Part shown: positions 42,912-50,141 of the stretch, one piece after another
Layout: the number at the start of each line of letters is the position of its first letter
Numbering within the stretch: position 1 is the stretch's first letter
Assembly (NCBI GenBank): GCA_938036545.1
Contig: CALHQJ010000087.1
Coordinates: 1-51,462, forward strand
Direction of reading: 5' to 3'
DNA: 51,462 nt
Source of the DNA: an uncultured Clostridium sp.
Lineage (GTDB): Bacteria > Bacillota > Clostridia > Lachnospirales > Lachnospiraceae
Notes under the pieces: generated by a model
Databases searched by the model: none
What the model was told of the DNA's origin: nothing
What the model saw: the letters and a program-made list of their open reading frames with translations, nothing else
Translations under genes and position numbers: made by a program

Positions 42912-44111
42912 ATGAAAAAACACGATTTATATCCGGCTATTGTTACCGGTCTTTTCTGCGCCTTTCTGGGCTGCGGTACTCTCCTGTCCGTTTTTTCACC
43001 AAAAAAGGCTTTTTCAGATACCGAAAATCGTTATCTGACACAGCTTCCAAAGCTTACCTGGGACAGTTTAAAAAGCGGAAAATTCGGCACAGCTTATGAA
43101 GAATATCTAAGCGACCAGTTTCCCTTCCGCGACAACTGGATTGGAGTAAAAACCGCAGCAGAACAAGCGCAGTTTAAAAAAGAAATTAATGGAGTATGGC
43201 TTGGAGACGACCAGTACCTCATTGAAGCCCTTTACGATGAAGACATTGATCAAACATTATATGACAAAAATCTGGAGCGCCTGGTCCTCTTTGCCGACCA
43301 GCAAAGCGAGCTTCTCGGCCCAGAACATGTCCGCATTATGCTGGTTCCTTCTTCTTCAGAAATTCTGACAGATAAGCTGCCATCCTTTGCAGCTCCCTTT
43401 CATCAGGCCAGTGTTTTTGCTGATTTGGCAGATAAAGGCGTTGAGTCCCTGCTTGTTCCAATAAGGGATGCTCTTTTGGATACCAATCGTTTGAACGGTA
43501 CTCACCTAAGTGATGATAGTTCATCGAACTCCTCCAGCAGCGGCCTTTACTATCGCACGGATCACCACTGGACAACCGGCGGCGCCTACATCGGCTATAC
43601 TGCATGGGCTGCCTCTATGGGAATCACACCCCTCAGCCAGTCAGACTTTTCAATTGAAACGGTATCAAAGGACTTTCTTGGGACGATTCACTCTAAATTG
43701 AATCTTCCTATTGCCCCCGATTCCATTGAACTTTACCGTCCTTTAAATGAGCCTGAATGGAATATCTATTATGACGGCAGCAAGGAACCATCCCACAGCC
43801 TTTACGCTATGGATGCTCTTAATACCCGTGATAAATACCGCGTATTCCTGGACGGCAACCATGGCCTGACTAAAATCGAAAATCCAGCCCAATCCTCTGG
43901 CCGAAAGCTGCTGCTTATAAAGGATTCCTATGCTCACAGCTTTACCCCCTTTGCGGCTCTCCACTTTGATGAAACCTATATGGTGGATCTTCGATACTTT
44001 AATGGTAAAGTCAGCAATTTTATTGAAGAACAGGGAATTACCGATGTCTTAGTGCTCTACCAAATCCCTGGTTTTATTAAAGATGTAAATGTCAGTAAAC
44101 TTACTTGGTAA
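42912..44111 (+). CDS. DHHW protein (AlgJ/AlgX-like, SGNH-type)
   Basis: 399 residues with an N-terminal membrane anchor (about 9-27) and an extracytoplasmic SGNH/AlgX-N-type domain. The signature YYRTDHHWTTGGAYIGY is complete, LVPSSSEIL occupies the first block and LLIKDSYAHSFTPF near residue 335 supplies the catalytic Ser. A Ser/Asn-rich stretch (DDSSSNSSSS) sits just before the DHHW motif. Likely transfers acetyl groups delivered by the MBOAT protein to a surface glycan. Ends at a strong terminator. Confidence 0.88.
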   Translation: MKKHDLYPAIVTGLFCAFLGCGTLLSVFSPKKAFSDTENRYLTQLPKLTWDSLKSGKFGTAYEEYLSDQFPFRDNWIGVKTAAEQAQFKKEINGVWLGDDQYLIEALYDEDIDQTLYDKNLERLVLFADQQSELLGPEHVRIMLVPSSSEILTDKLPSFAAPFHQASVFADLADKGVESLLVPIRDALLDTNRLNGTHLSDDSSSNSSSSGLYYRTDHHWTTGGAYIGYTAWAASMGITPLSQSDFSIETVSKDFLGTIHSKLNLPIAPDSIELYRPLNEPEWNIYYDGSKEPSHSLYAMDALNTRDKYRVFLDGNHGLTKIENPAQSSGRKLLLIKDSYAHSFTPFAALHFDETYMVDLRYFNGKVSNFIEEQGITDVLVLYQIPGFIKDVNVSKLTW

Positions 44112-44114
44112 ACC

Positions 44115-44163
44115 AAAATGAAGAGGTTGATAAACGTTTGTTATTCATCAGCCTCTTCATTTT
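44115..44163 (+). terminator. Terminator after DHHW gene
   Basis: Stem AAAATGAAGAGG / CCTCTTCATTTT with further pairing TGAT/ATCA inside, then T-rich. The 3' arm also ends the decayed minus-strand gene to the right. A close copy of the sequence occurs at 45588-45623 after the paralogous gene. Confidence 0.75.
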
Positions 44164-44166
44164 GAT

Positions 44167-44947
44167 TTATTTTTTATAGATCATTTCTAATATCATTTCT
44201 TTTCCGCTCATAGAATATGCCGGATTGTCCTCATCTACCTGTGGATAGGTAAAATGGTCAACTATTGTCAAAGTATTATCTTCAAGCGTAATATACATGG
44301 ATTCATCTGTAACTGAATAATATTGTCCTGCCCAAGCATACCAATCTATGTAATAATTATTTTCTTTTTTTGTAAAATGTTTAATATCCTCTTCAGTATC
44401 TGCTATTGCAGGGTAATATATAGAAAAAGCATTCTGACTACTGTCTTTTATTACTGCATCAAATGAAAAGTCAGCCATTAATGGATACCATCTGTCGGAA
44501 GTATTGCTATAACTCTGAGGAACCGAATTTCCATACTTTGCTTTCACATCTTCTATTGAATTTCCAAAAGTAATTCCACGTGCTGTTGTTAAATCATCTC
44601 CTGTAATAAAGACATGATATGTAACTGGATATGCAGACTGTCCCTTAAGCCCCAGTTTGTCAGGATACTATGATCTGCCGTATTTTTCGTAACAGAATTA
44701 TTACCGTCTACAACGAAATCATATTCAGTAATTGGTGGTATTTCTATTGTAATTGCTTTTTCCTGTATGCTTCCATTTTTCACCCATGCTCTATCGGTAT
44801 TTACTATGTAACCATCCGGTGTGGTAGTATCAGTTAATAAATACCCCCTCCACTGTTAGCATAGGAACCATCACCATTGTCATACCACCACTTCCCCTGC
44901 TCTCCTGTCTGCCAAGTCCCTGCCATTACTGAAATTGACATTGAACA
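44167..44947 (-). pseudogene. Decayed secreted cell-wall-binding protein (paralogue of 45633-46436)
   Basis: In pieces it reads AGTWQTGEQGKWWYDNGDGS, then DGYIVNTDRAWVKNGSIQ, then YHVFITGDDLTTARGITFG and an end rich in Tyr and Asp. Compared with the intact paralogue at 45633-46436, the signal peptide is mostly gone, about 20 codons are lost after the first repeat, an extra G in a G5 run (about 44847) shifts the frame, and a second frame change lies near 44640-44660. No continuous product is possible. It is paired with a broken XRE gene just as the intact copy is with an intact one. Confidence 0.8.
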
Positions 44948-44975
44948 AGACAATATTATGAATGGAAGGTAAAAT

Positions 44976-45121
44976 ATGCAAGAATTATAGATGGAACAAA
45001 AAATAATCTTACTGGAGAAAAAATAAAATACTATAGAAAAGAACGCAAAATGAGCCAGCAGCAATTATCTGTTAAATTGGAAACATTGGCAGTATATATA
45101 TGTCGAGGATCTATTCTGTAA
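44976..45121 (+). pseudogene. Decayed XRE-family regulator (paralogue of 46552-46791)
   Basis: Matches the intact XRE gene almost base for base through KERKMSQQQLS and LETLAVYICRGS, but lacks one C after the ATG (frameshift at codon 2) and loses bases at the end, giving TAA after RGSIL. The upstream region is shortened: only one half of the operator pair can be traced before it. Confidence 0.85.
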
Positions 45122-45181
45122 ATCAATGAAAAAGGCTTATGAAATTATCTAACTCTTAATAACAATAACTACAACGTTACA

Positions 45182-45335
45182 GTACAATTAGTTTTTTATC
45201 TGATTTATCATAGTGCAGAATTAAAGGCGTTAAAGTGAATAGATATAGAAGGCGATTATATTAAATTACAAACTCAATATATGCCATTAACTGATGTTAG
45301 ATTAGTCAAAATAAGCGTTGCATACATTTGTATAC
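45182..45335 (+). pseudogene. Integrase fragment
   Basis: Reads VQLVFYLIYHSAELKALK, then TGA, then IDIEGDYIKLQ and MPLTD. This aligns with residues 223-255 and 279-283 of the intact integrase at 50142-51308 (LRIGELKGLKWSDIKGDYIY; FIPLTA). The Trp codon has become TGA, the catalytic Arg is lost, and a piece between is deleted. It shows that a related element once occupied this site. Confidence 0.7.
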
Positions 45336-45337
45336 AA

Positions 45338-45364
45338 AAAAGTCCTTGAAAATCAAGGACTTTT
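45338..45364. terminator. Terminator at the inner edge of the old element
   Basis: Perfect stem AAAAGTCCTTG / CAAGGACTTTT with loop AAAAT, directly before the left attachment repeat. A similar hairpin (CCTTG/CAAGG) sits at the same place before the right repeat. Confidence 0.8.
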
Positions 45365-45365
45365 C

Positions 45366-45389
45366 AGAGGCGACAACCAGATTTGAACT
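45366..45389. repeat. Left attachment site (attL)
   Basis: 24-bp copy identical to the right-end repeat, beginning AGAGGCGACAACCAG and ending TTGAACT. It corresponds to the tRNA-Cys acceptor 3' strand and T-arm, but the rest of the tRNA is absent here. Confidence 0.88.
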
Positions 45390-45445
45390 AAAAACACTCT
45401 CAAAAAATCTTGTAGAAAGGAGGCTTCTGGAAACTCTGATTTCAT

Positions 45446-45465
45446 TTGCACCAAATCTGCACCAA
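45446..45465. repeat. Left integrase arm-type sites
   Basis: TTGCACCAA followed 11 bp later by CTGCACCAA, 57 bp inside attL. The same tandem motif lies 64 bp inside attR. Arm-type binding by the element's integrase is inferred from symmetry. Confidence 0.6.
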
Positions 45466-45502
45466 TTTTAACACTTCAAATATTCACTTCCACGACAACC
45501 AG

Positions 45503-45556
45503 AAAACCTGTCAAGAATTTGCATGACAAACGAAAGCCTGTTCTTGACAGGTTTTT
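45503..45556. terminator. Terminator-like hairpin
   Basis: Long inverted repeat AAAACCTGTCAAGAA / TTCTTGACAGGTTTT with T-run, in the non-coding left end of the element. A partial copy of the att core (CGACAACCAG) lies just before it at 45493-45502. Confidence 0.65.
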
Positions 45557-45587
45557 GTATTGATTGAGAACGCCCCATAATAATGAA

Positions 45588-45623
45588 AAGAGGTTGATAG
45601 ACGCTCTTATTCATCAACCTCTT
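45588..45623 (-). terminator. Terminator of the secreted cell-wall-binding gene
   Basis: Perfect 11-bp stem AAGAGGTTGAT / ATCAACCTCTT just past the minus-strand gene. Confidence 0.7.
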
Positions 45624-45632
45624 GATTACTAT

Positions 45633-46436
45633 TTACTGAATTTTTTTATAGGTAATAATTTCCGTATAAACATTTCCCGTCCATTCCCCCGTTTCAGGAT
45701 CAACCGGCTTATAGGTATCATACCACTTAAATGTTTCGGCATTCTCTACAATCCAATAAAAATCTGGCTCCACTTCTCCACCAACAGGGCGCCATTTGTC
45801 TCCATCTTTCTTGTAGTCATACTTTTCTGCTATTTCTTCATTGAAATATGCCGCATACTTAGGATCTTCCTCAAAATACATTGTAAAGGAATCGTCAGCG
45901 CTATGACCGATCCTAATGTATGAGGCAAAGTTGGCTGCCCGTAATCCATAAGGAGAACGATCCTTTAACAATATATTGTCATAAGACTCCGTTGTTCCAT
46001 CAAAAACACTGCCATGTGAAATCACGGTTTGAGTATCTTCGTCAAATATATCCGTTGTATAATATTGATAATATCCATCCGATAAAATTGCGCTGTTATT
46101 ACTTCCTGACGCAGACTGCAAGCCATTAGAAACTACTTCTTTTGTCTGTATGGTTCCATTCTCTACCCATGCCCCATCTGCGTTTACTGTATAGCCATCC
46201 GGTGTGGCAGTATTCATTAACAGCCATCCTGCATTGTCAAAATAGTAGCACTCCGCAGTTCCATCTCCATTACCATCAATCCACTGCCAACCGTTATTCG
46301 CATAGGAACCGTTACCATTATCATACCACCACTTTCCTTGATCTGCTCCGGTTCCTGTCTGCCAAGTTCCTGCCATTGCTGAAAATGTCATAGAGCAAGA
46401 AATTAACATTGTTGCAAGTAAAACTTTTTTTAACAT
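45633..46436 (-). CDS. Secreted protein with Trp/Tyr-rich cell-wall-binding repeats
   Basis: 267 residues. Signal peptide cut near AMAG (about 23), then two to three choline-binding-like repeats (about 25-95) with WWYDNGNGSYANNGWQWID and CYYFDNAGWLLMN, then a unique domain (about 110-267) with Tyr/Asp-rich beta segments. Expected on the cell surface. The ATG at 46436 has AGGAGGG 7 bp upstream. It shares a regulatory region with the divergent XRE repressor and lies inside the mobile element; a broken paralogue lies outside. Cargo function unknown. Confidence 0.85.
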   Translation of the reverse strand: MLKKVLLATMLISCSMTFSAMAGTWQTGTGADQGKWWYDNGNGSYANNGWQWIDGNGDGTAECYYFDNAGWLLMNTATPDGYTVNADGAWVENGTIQTKEVVSNGLQSASGSNNSAILSDGYYQYYTTDIFDEDTQTVISHGSVFDGTTESYDNILLKDRSPYGLRAANFASYIRIGHSADDSFTMYFEEDPKYAAYFNEEIAEKYDYKKDGDKWRPVGGEVEPDFYWIVENAETFKWYDTYKPVDPETGEWTGNVYTEIITYKKIQ

Positions 46437-46461
46437 CACAAAACCCTCCTAAATTTTTTAT

Positions 46462-46528
46462 TTGTCCTATTACAGGACAACTTTTTATCACATTCACTAT
46501 ACCATAGTAATTGTCTTATTACAAGACA
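46462..46528. promoter_or_regulatory. Paired palindromic operators between cargo gene and XRE
   Basis: Two near-identical palindromes: TTGTCCTATTACAGGACAA (46462-46480) and TTGTCTTATTACAAGACA (46511-46528), centres about 49 bp apart. The second overlaps TTGTAA of a minus-strand promoter (TTGTAA, 17-bp spacer, TATAGT) for the cargo gene; the first lies where the -35 of the XRE promoter should be. They are the obvious binding sites for the XRE protein. Confidence 0.75.
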
Positions 46529-46551
46529 CTATTGTGAATGGAAGGTGAAAT

Positions 46552-46791
46552 ATGCCAAGAATCATTGATGGTACAAAAAACAATCTTACAGGAGAAAAAA
46601 TCAAACAGTATAGAAAAGAACGAAAAATGAGTCAACAACAATTATCTGCGAAGCTAGAGACATTGGCTGTATATATATGTAGAGGTTCTATCTCTCGTAT
46701 TGAAGATGGTTCTCGTACAGTAACGGATATTGAACTTTATGGCCTATCCCAGATTCTACAAGTCCCCATAGAGAAATTTTTCGAAAATTAA
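46552..46791 (+). CDS. XRE-family transcriptional repressor
   Basis: 79-residue single helix-turn-helix protein: GEKIKQYRKERKMSQQQLSA, then ISRIEDGSRTVTDIELYGLS. Likely autoregulated and controlling the divergent surface-protein gene through the paired palindromes upstream. GGAAGG lies 8 bp before the ATG. The paralogue at 44976-45121 is dead. Confidence 0.9.
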   Translation: MPRIIDGTKNNLTGEKIKQYRKERKMSQQQLSAKLETLAVYICRGSISRIEDGSRTVTDIELYGLSQILQVPIEKFFEN

Positions 46792-46850
46792 GTGAAATAA
46801 TATATTAAAAATATACTTTATAAACCTTTTGTTAAATTATTTGTTTTTTA

Positions 46851-46879
46851 TTGCCATTTTTCCAATAATATGTTATGCT
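46851..46879 (+). promoter_or_regulatory. Promoter of the element's transfer operon
   Basis: TTGCCA, 17-bp spacer, TATGCT. Transcription would start near 46886 and leave a leader of about 290 nt before the first gene. Confidence 0.65.
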
Positions 46880-46885
46880 AATCTC

Positions 46886-47127
46886 ATCAATATTTGGAGG
46901 TTTTCTTGATGATATAGTTTTAATTCCATAATTTTCTGAATACGCTCACGTGCCCGCGCGGCTCGCAGGAAAGTTTATCGAAAAGATAGACAACGAAATT
47001 TCAAAAACACAATAAATCGTGTTTTTATGCCGATCCTATTTCAATTAGGCTCGTAAAAAATTTCTGGATTCCTTCGAGTACAGCGTTTTTTTATTGCTTG
47101 CTTCTCGATGGGATCGGGGAGCTTTTT
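46886..47127 (+). promoter_or_regulatory. Structured leader with mini-ORF and attenuator
   Basis: This 377-bp gap holds no ordinary gene. A TTGGAGG site precedes a two-codon ORF (ATG ATA TAG, 46909-46917). A GC-rich block follows, then hairpins GTTTATC/GATAGAC and AAAAACAC/GTGTTTTT. The last hairpin, GCTTCTCGAT / ATCGGGGAGC with TTTTT (47100-47127), is an intrinsic terminator about 50 bp before the first gene. CCGATCC at about 47030-47036 can pair with GGATCGG in the terminator's 3' arm, so an antiterminator is possible. Control of the operon by attenuation is inferred. Confidence 0.6.
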
Positions 47128-47176
47128 AGTTCCCAAATACTTAAAAAATACGAAAGGAGGAAAAGAGGAATAAAGT

Positions 47177-47497
47177 ATGGATTTCAAGCTGACATTTAAT
47201 CAGTTTTTTCCCCGTGGAGCTATCCTCGTAGAGAGCCGGCCTTGGCATGAATATAAGGATGGGCAGCGAACGGAGAAGCAGTTGGGACTTAACTATACCC
47301 TTGTACGCCTTCCTGGCTATGATAAAATCTCCGTTAAGGTTCCCCAACTTACCCCCATCATCTCCAATGAAGAAATCGCCAGTTCTGATACAGTTATTTT
47401 GGTGGAGGCTGAAGGATTTATCGGCACTATTTATTTTACTAAAAGCTCCGCCCAAATCTCCTGCTCCGCAGAAAGGCTGGTGATAGTAGATGCATAA
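47177..47497 (+). CDS. Small element protein, DUF961/YdcP-like position
   Basis: 106 residues, soluble, beta-rich, with GLNYTLVRLPGYDKISVKVP and ILVEAEGFIGTIYF. First gene of the transfer operon and overlapping the next by 8 bp. In Tn916 and ICEBs1 the genes at this place encode DUF961 proteins linked to coupling-protein function; sequence likeness here is weak, so the relation is based mainly on position and size. Ribosome site GAGGA. Confidence 0.6.
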   Translation: MDFKLTFNQFFPRGAILVESRPWHEYKDGQRTEKQLGLNYTLVRLPGYDKISVKVPQLTPIISNEEIASSDTVILVEAEGFIGTIYFTKSSAQISCSAERLVIVDA

Positions 47498-48203
47498 TAT
47501 ATGGAAAAAATTTTTGAAATATATTGAGGACGAAGATATACCTGGCTTACTCCGCTTCTGCCTGATCCTCCTCCCCTTTGTGGGAGGAGCCATCTGGGGT
47601 ATGGGTGCCTTGATCCGCTATATAACGATTCATCAAGAAATTCTCGTTATAATCGGAATTGCCGCCTGTATGATCATCCCTCCATTTCTGAAAAAGAAAG
47701 AGAATAAACCCGAAGGAAAAAGTCTCCCAGTCAATGACAATATGCTTTTCTTTGAGCGACTTTTGACAAAAGCTCTTTTTCAGATTTTTACGGAATACTC
47801 GCAACAGTTCAATGTGATTGCGCCGCTCCGCTATTCTGATCTGAAAGATTTGATCCCATCGGGGTTTGATCCTGGAAAAAAAATTTGTGTCTATCGGTTT
47901 AAGATCATGGCAGATGGCGAACCATTATCAATGGCGGACTTCCACGAATATCTCACTATCCATATCGAAGAACAGCTAGCGAGTGGAGAACTGTCCTTAG
48001 GTAGACCAACCGTTGAATTCAATGGTCGGCTTTACCCCAAAATTTTTATCGATGAATGCAGTTTTGCGGGAGGTGCTTGGCATATCGTTCTGCTTGTCTG
48101 CGACAATGAGAATGTGTCTCGTTATATTGACAACAAACGCCAGGCCATTATGATGAAACATTCTCGCTTTACTGATCAATATGACGATCCCGACTTTCGA
48201 TGA
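47490..48203 (+). CDS. Membrane subunit preceding the FtsK-like ATPase
   Basis: 237 residues: two TM helices (about 20-43 and 50-67), then a cytoplasmic domain with FQIFTEYSQQFNVIAPLRYS and YRFKIMADGEPLSMADFHEY, and a basic C-terminus. Its stop overlaps the ATPase start by 4 bp (ATGA). TcpA/Orf21-type coupling proteins normally hold two TM helices and the ATPase in one chain; here this protein seems to supply the membrane half. No named family recognised. Confidence 0.65.
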   Translation: MHNIWKKFLKYIEDEDIPGLLRFCLILLPFVGGAIWGMGALIRYITIHQEILVIIGIAACMIIPPFLKKKENKPEGKSLPVNDNMLFFERLLTKALFQIFTEYSQQFNVIAPLRYSDLKDLIPSGFDPGKKICVYRFKIMADGEPLSMADFHEYLTIHIEEQLASGELSLGRPTVEFNGRLYPKIFIDECSFAGGAWHIVLLVCDNENVSRYIDNKRQAIMMKHSRFTDQYDDPDFR

Positions 48204-48946
48204 AGCACCTAAAAGTTTGTCTCGATGAGAACCTCTGTTCCGTGGGAATCGAACGATGGATTACCTTAGATGAATTTTTTACCATGGGACAGCGGTGCTT
48301 GATCGTAGGCCCAAGTGGAAGTGGCAAGACCGTTTTTGCCACTTCCCTGCTGGGGAAATTATCTTTGCACCTAAAAGAACCTGTTATATATTTGATTGAT
48401 CCAAAAGGAATTGACTTTCGCTTTTGTGAGAAATGTAGTAATTACTACCCTGTTGACAAGGCTCCTGAAGGTCTGGAAGAATTTTTTGAGTTATTTGAAA
48501 ATCGTCTCCATAATCCAGATGTTTTCAAACAACCAATCATTCTATTTGTGGACGAACTTAGCAGTCTGATCTTATCTCTGCCTAAAAAAGAAGGAGACTT
48601 GTTGAAAAATAAAATGGCTAGAATTCTAAATCTTTCAAGAGCCCTAAATATTTCTGTGATAACGGCTCTCCAGCGTGCAGATGCGTTTTTCTTTGAGAAT
48701 GGAGCCAGAGATAACTATAATATCCGTTTCTTAATGGGGAATATTGCTAATAATAAGGAAGCTGTGGCAATGATCGCAAACGAATATCGAGAATTTATAA
48801 CCCCTTGTAAAACGGGCATTGGTTATATGATTACCGATAACGGAATCAAAAAAATACGCTCTGTTCTTCCCAGAAATACGAATAAACTACATGAAGTTAT
48901 ATGCGAAGCTGTAAACAGGAGGCCGTCAGGCGATGCGGAGCAATAG
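48200..48946 (+). CDS. FtsK/TcpA-like DNA-translocating ATPase
   Basis: 248 residues, no TM helix. Walker A IVGPSGSGKTVFA, the FtsK-type YLIDPKGIDFRF, Walker B IILFVDELSSL, then LNISVITALQRAD and the arginine segment ARDNYNIRFLMGN. This is the motor domain used by conjugative coupling proteins of the Tn916/ICEBs1 group. It is about half the usual TcpA length because the membrane part is the preceding gene. Followed by the hairpin and the relaxase gene. Confidence 0.85.
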   Translation: MKHLKVCLDENLCSVGIERWITLDEFFTMGQRCLIVGPSGSGKTVFATSLLGKLSLHLKEPVIYLIDPKGIDFRFCEKCSNYYPVDKAPEGLEEFFELFENRLHNPDVFKQPIILFVDELSSLILSLPKKEGDLLKNKMARILNLSRALNISVITALQRADAFFFENGARDNYNIRFLMGNIANNKEAVAMIANEYREFITPCKTGIGYMITDNGIKKIRSVLPRNTNKLHEVICEAVNRRPSGDAEQ

Positions 48947-48960
48947 CCTAAAGGCCTCCG

Positions 48961-48986
48961 GGAGTGCCCTGCTTGCAGGGTGCTCC
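48961..48986. other. Hairpin before the Rep/relaxase gene; candidate oriT/dso
   Basis: Inverted repeat GGAGTGCCCTGC / GCAGGGTGCTCC with a 2-base loop; all 12 positions pair if two G-T wobbles are allowed. It lies between the ATPase and relaxase genes, the place of oriT in Tn916 and ICEBs1. It could also act as a weak terminator (TTTAA follows). Confidence 0.5.
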
Positions 48987-49016
48987 TTTAACTTGATTAA
49001 CAGGTCATATTATGCC

Positions 49017-50030
49017 ATGATTAAAAAAACAAAAATAGATGTACCAAAATATATTGATGATCGGAGACCTGTTTCTCTAAAATCCATGGGGAATATTAAA
49101 CAGATCACCATATTAGACAGACAAAATTCTGGTGCAACCATCAAACCAATATCAGCACATGAATATATGGTTGTCTCTACCGGCGAAGTCAGAAAAATTG
49201 TTTACCATGCTCATGATCGTACAGGAAACATACGGAGCCTTGAAAAAACCATGCGGAATCTGCGAGACCTAATCAACACAAATGTAACGCCCTCTAATAT
49301 TCAACAAGTGCGTTTTATCACTTTGACTTACCGTGAAAATATGAGAGATACAGAAAAATTATATACCGATTTCCGTGATTTCAATAAGCGATTACGGCGG
49401 TATGTAAAGAAAGAATATGAGCTATCTTATGAATATATCGTTTGTGTAGAAGCTCAAGGACGAGGAGCCTTTCATCTACACATGATAGCCATTTTTCCCC
49501 ATATTCCTCCATTTATTGAAAATGAAAAACTATCAAAACTATGGAGCCATGGATTCGTAAGCATAAAATCTCTAAATGGAAATATAGACAATATAGGAGC
49601 TTATCTGACCGCCTATCTTTCTGATCTGGACATTGAAAGCGGCATTCCATTAACCTCTGATCTATTACAAGGAGAACTCCGTGAAGTCCTAACAGAACAA
49701 GGTAACAATAAACATATCATTAAAGGAGCCCGGCTGAAGCTTCTCCCTGTAGGCTTAAATATCTACCGCTATAGCCGTGGAATCCAGAAACCTGTCATAG
49801 AAAAAATGAGTTATGGAGACGCATTAGACGCACTGTCCAATGCGAATTATCAAAAGGTACATGAATCTGCTATTAAGATCTCTGATTCCGAACGAGATTT
49901 TAACAACACCTACATAAGCCAGATTTACAAGCAACTTATTAACCCCAGTTTTCAACGCAATGGTTCAACCAAACAAAACACCAAAAACCAAAACAGCCAA
50001 AACAAACATACCCCAAAAACCAATAAATAA
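49017..50030 (+). CDS. HUH-family rolling-circle Rep / relaxase
   Basis: 337 residues from the ATG at 49017; an earlier in-frame start would translate the hairpin and is rejected. Motif 1 FITLTY (100-105), HUH motif AFHLHMIAIF with His 153 and 155, and candidate catalytic tyrosines in YLTAYLSDLD (196, 200), the two-Tyr pattern of phage G2P-like Reps. The C-terminus is low-complexity Asn/Gln/Lys. Expected to nick the element at a hairpin, replicate it as a plasmid and start mobilization. Neighbouring FtsK-like motor supports a transfer role. Confidence 0.82.
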   Translation: MIKKTKIDVPKYIDDRRPVSLKSMGNIKQITILDRQNSGATIKPISAHEYMVVSTGEVRKIVYHAHDRTGNIRSLEKTMRNLRDLINTNVTPSNIQQVRFITLTYRENMRDTEKLYTDFRDFNKRLRRYVKKEYELSYEYIVCVEAQGRGAFHLHMIAIFPHIPPFIENEKLSKLWSHGFVSIKSLNGNIDNIGAYLTAYLSDLDIESGIPLTSDLLQGELREVLTEQGNNKHIIKGARLKLLPVGLNIYRYSRGIQKPVIEKMSYGDALDALSNANYQKVHESAIKISDSERDFNNTYISQIYKQLINPSFQRNGSTKQNTKNQNSQNKHTPKTNK

Positions 50031-50141
50031 ACAATCATACTAAACACATAAAAATATCAATTCAATTCTAAAATTAAAAACAAATCTATTTATAAATCCC
50101 AAAAATAATATAATGGTTGCACTCCGTTGCCATAAGGATAT

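Noticed and set aside
44834..45064. 76-codon minus-strand frame with a hydrophobic N-terminus
   Set aside because: The hydrophobic part is read from the reverse of the XRE remnant; only the last third belongs to the decayed secreted protein. Treated as a pseudogene piece.
48933..49016. Extended N-terminus of the Rep protein
   Set aside because: It would translate the hairpin region and overlap the ATPase gene; the motif-bearing protein begins naturally at the ATG at 49017.
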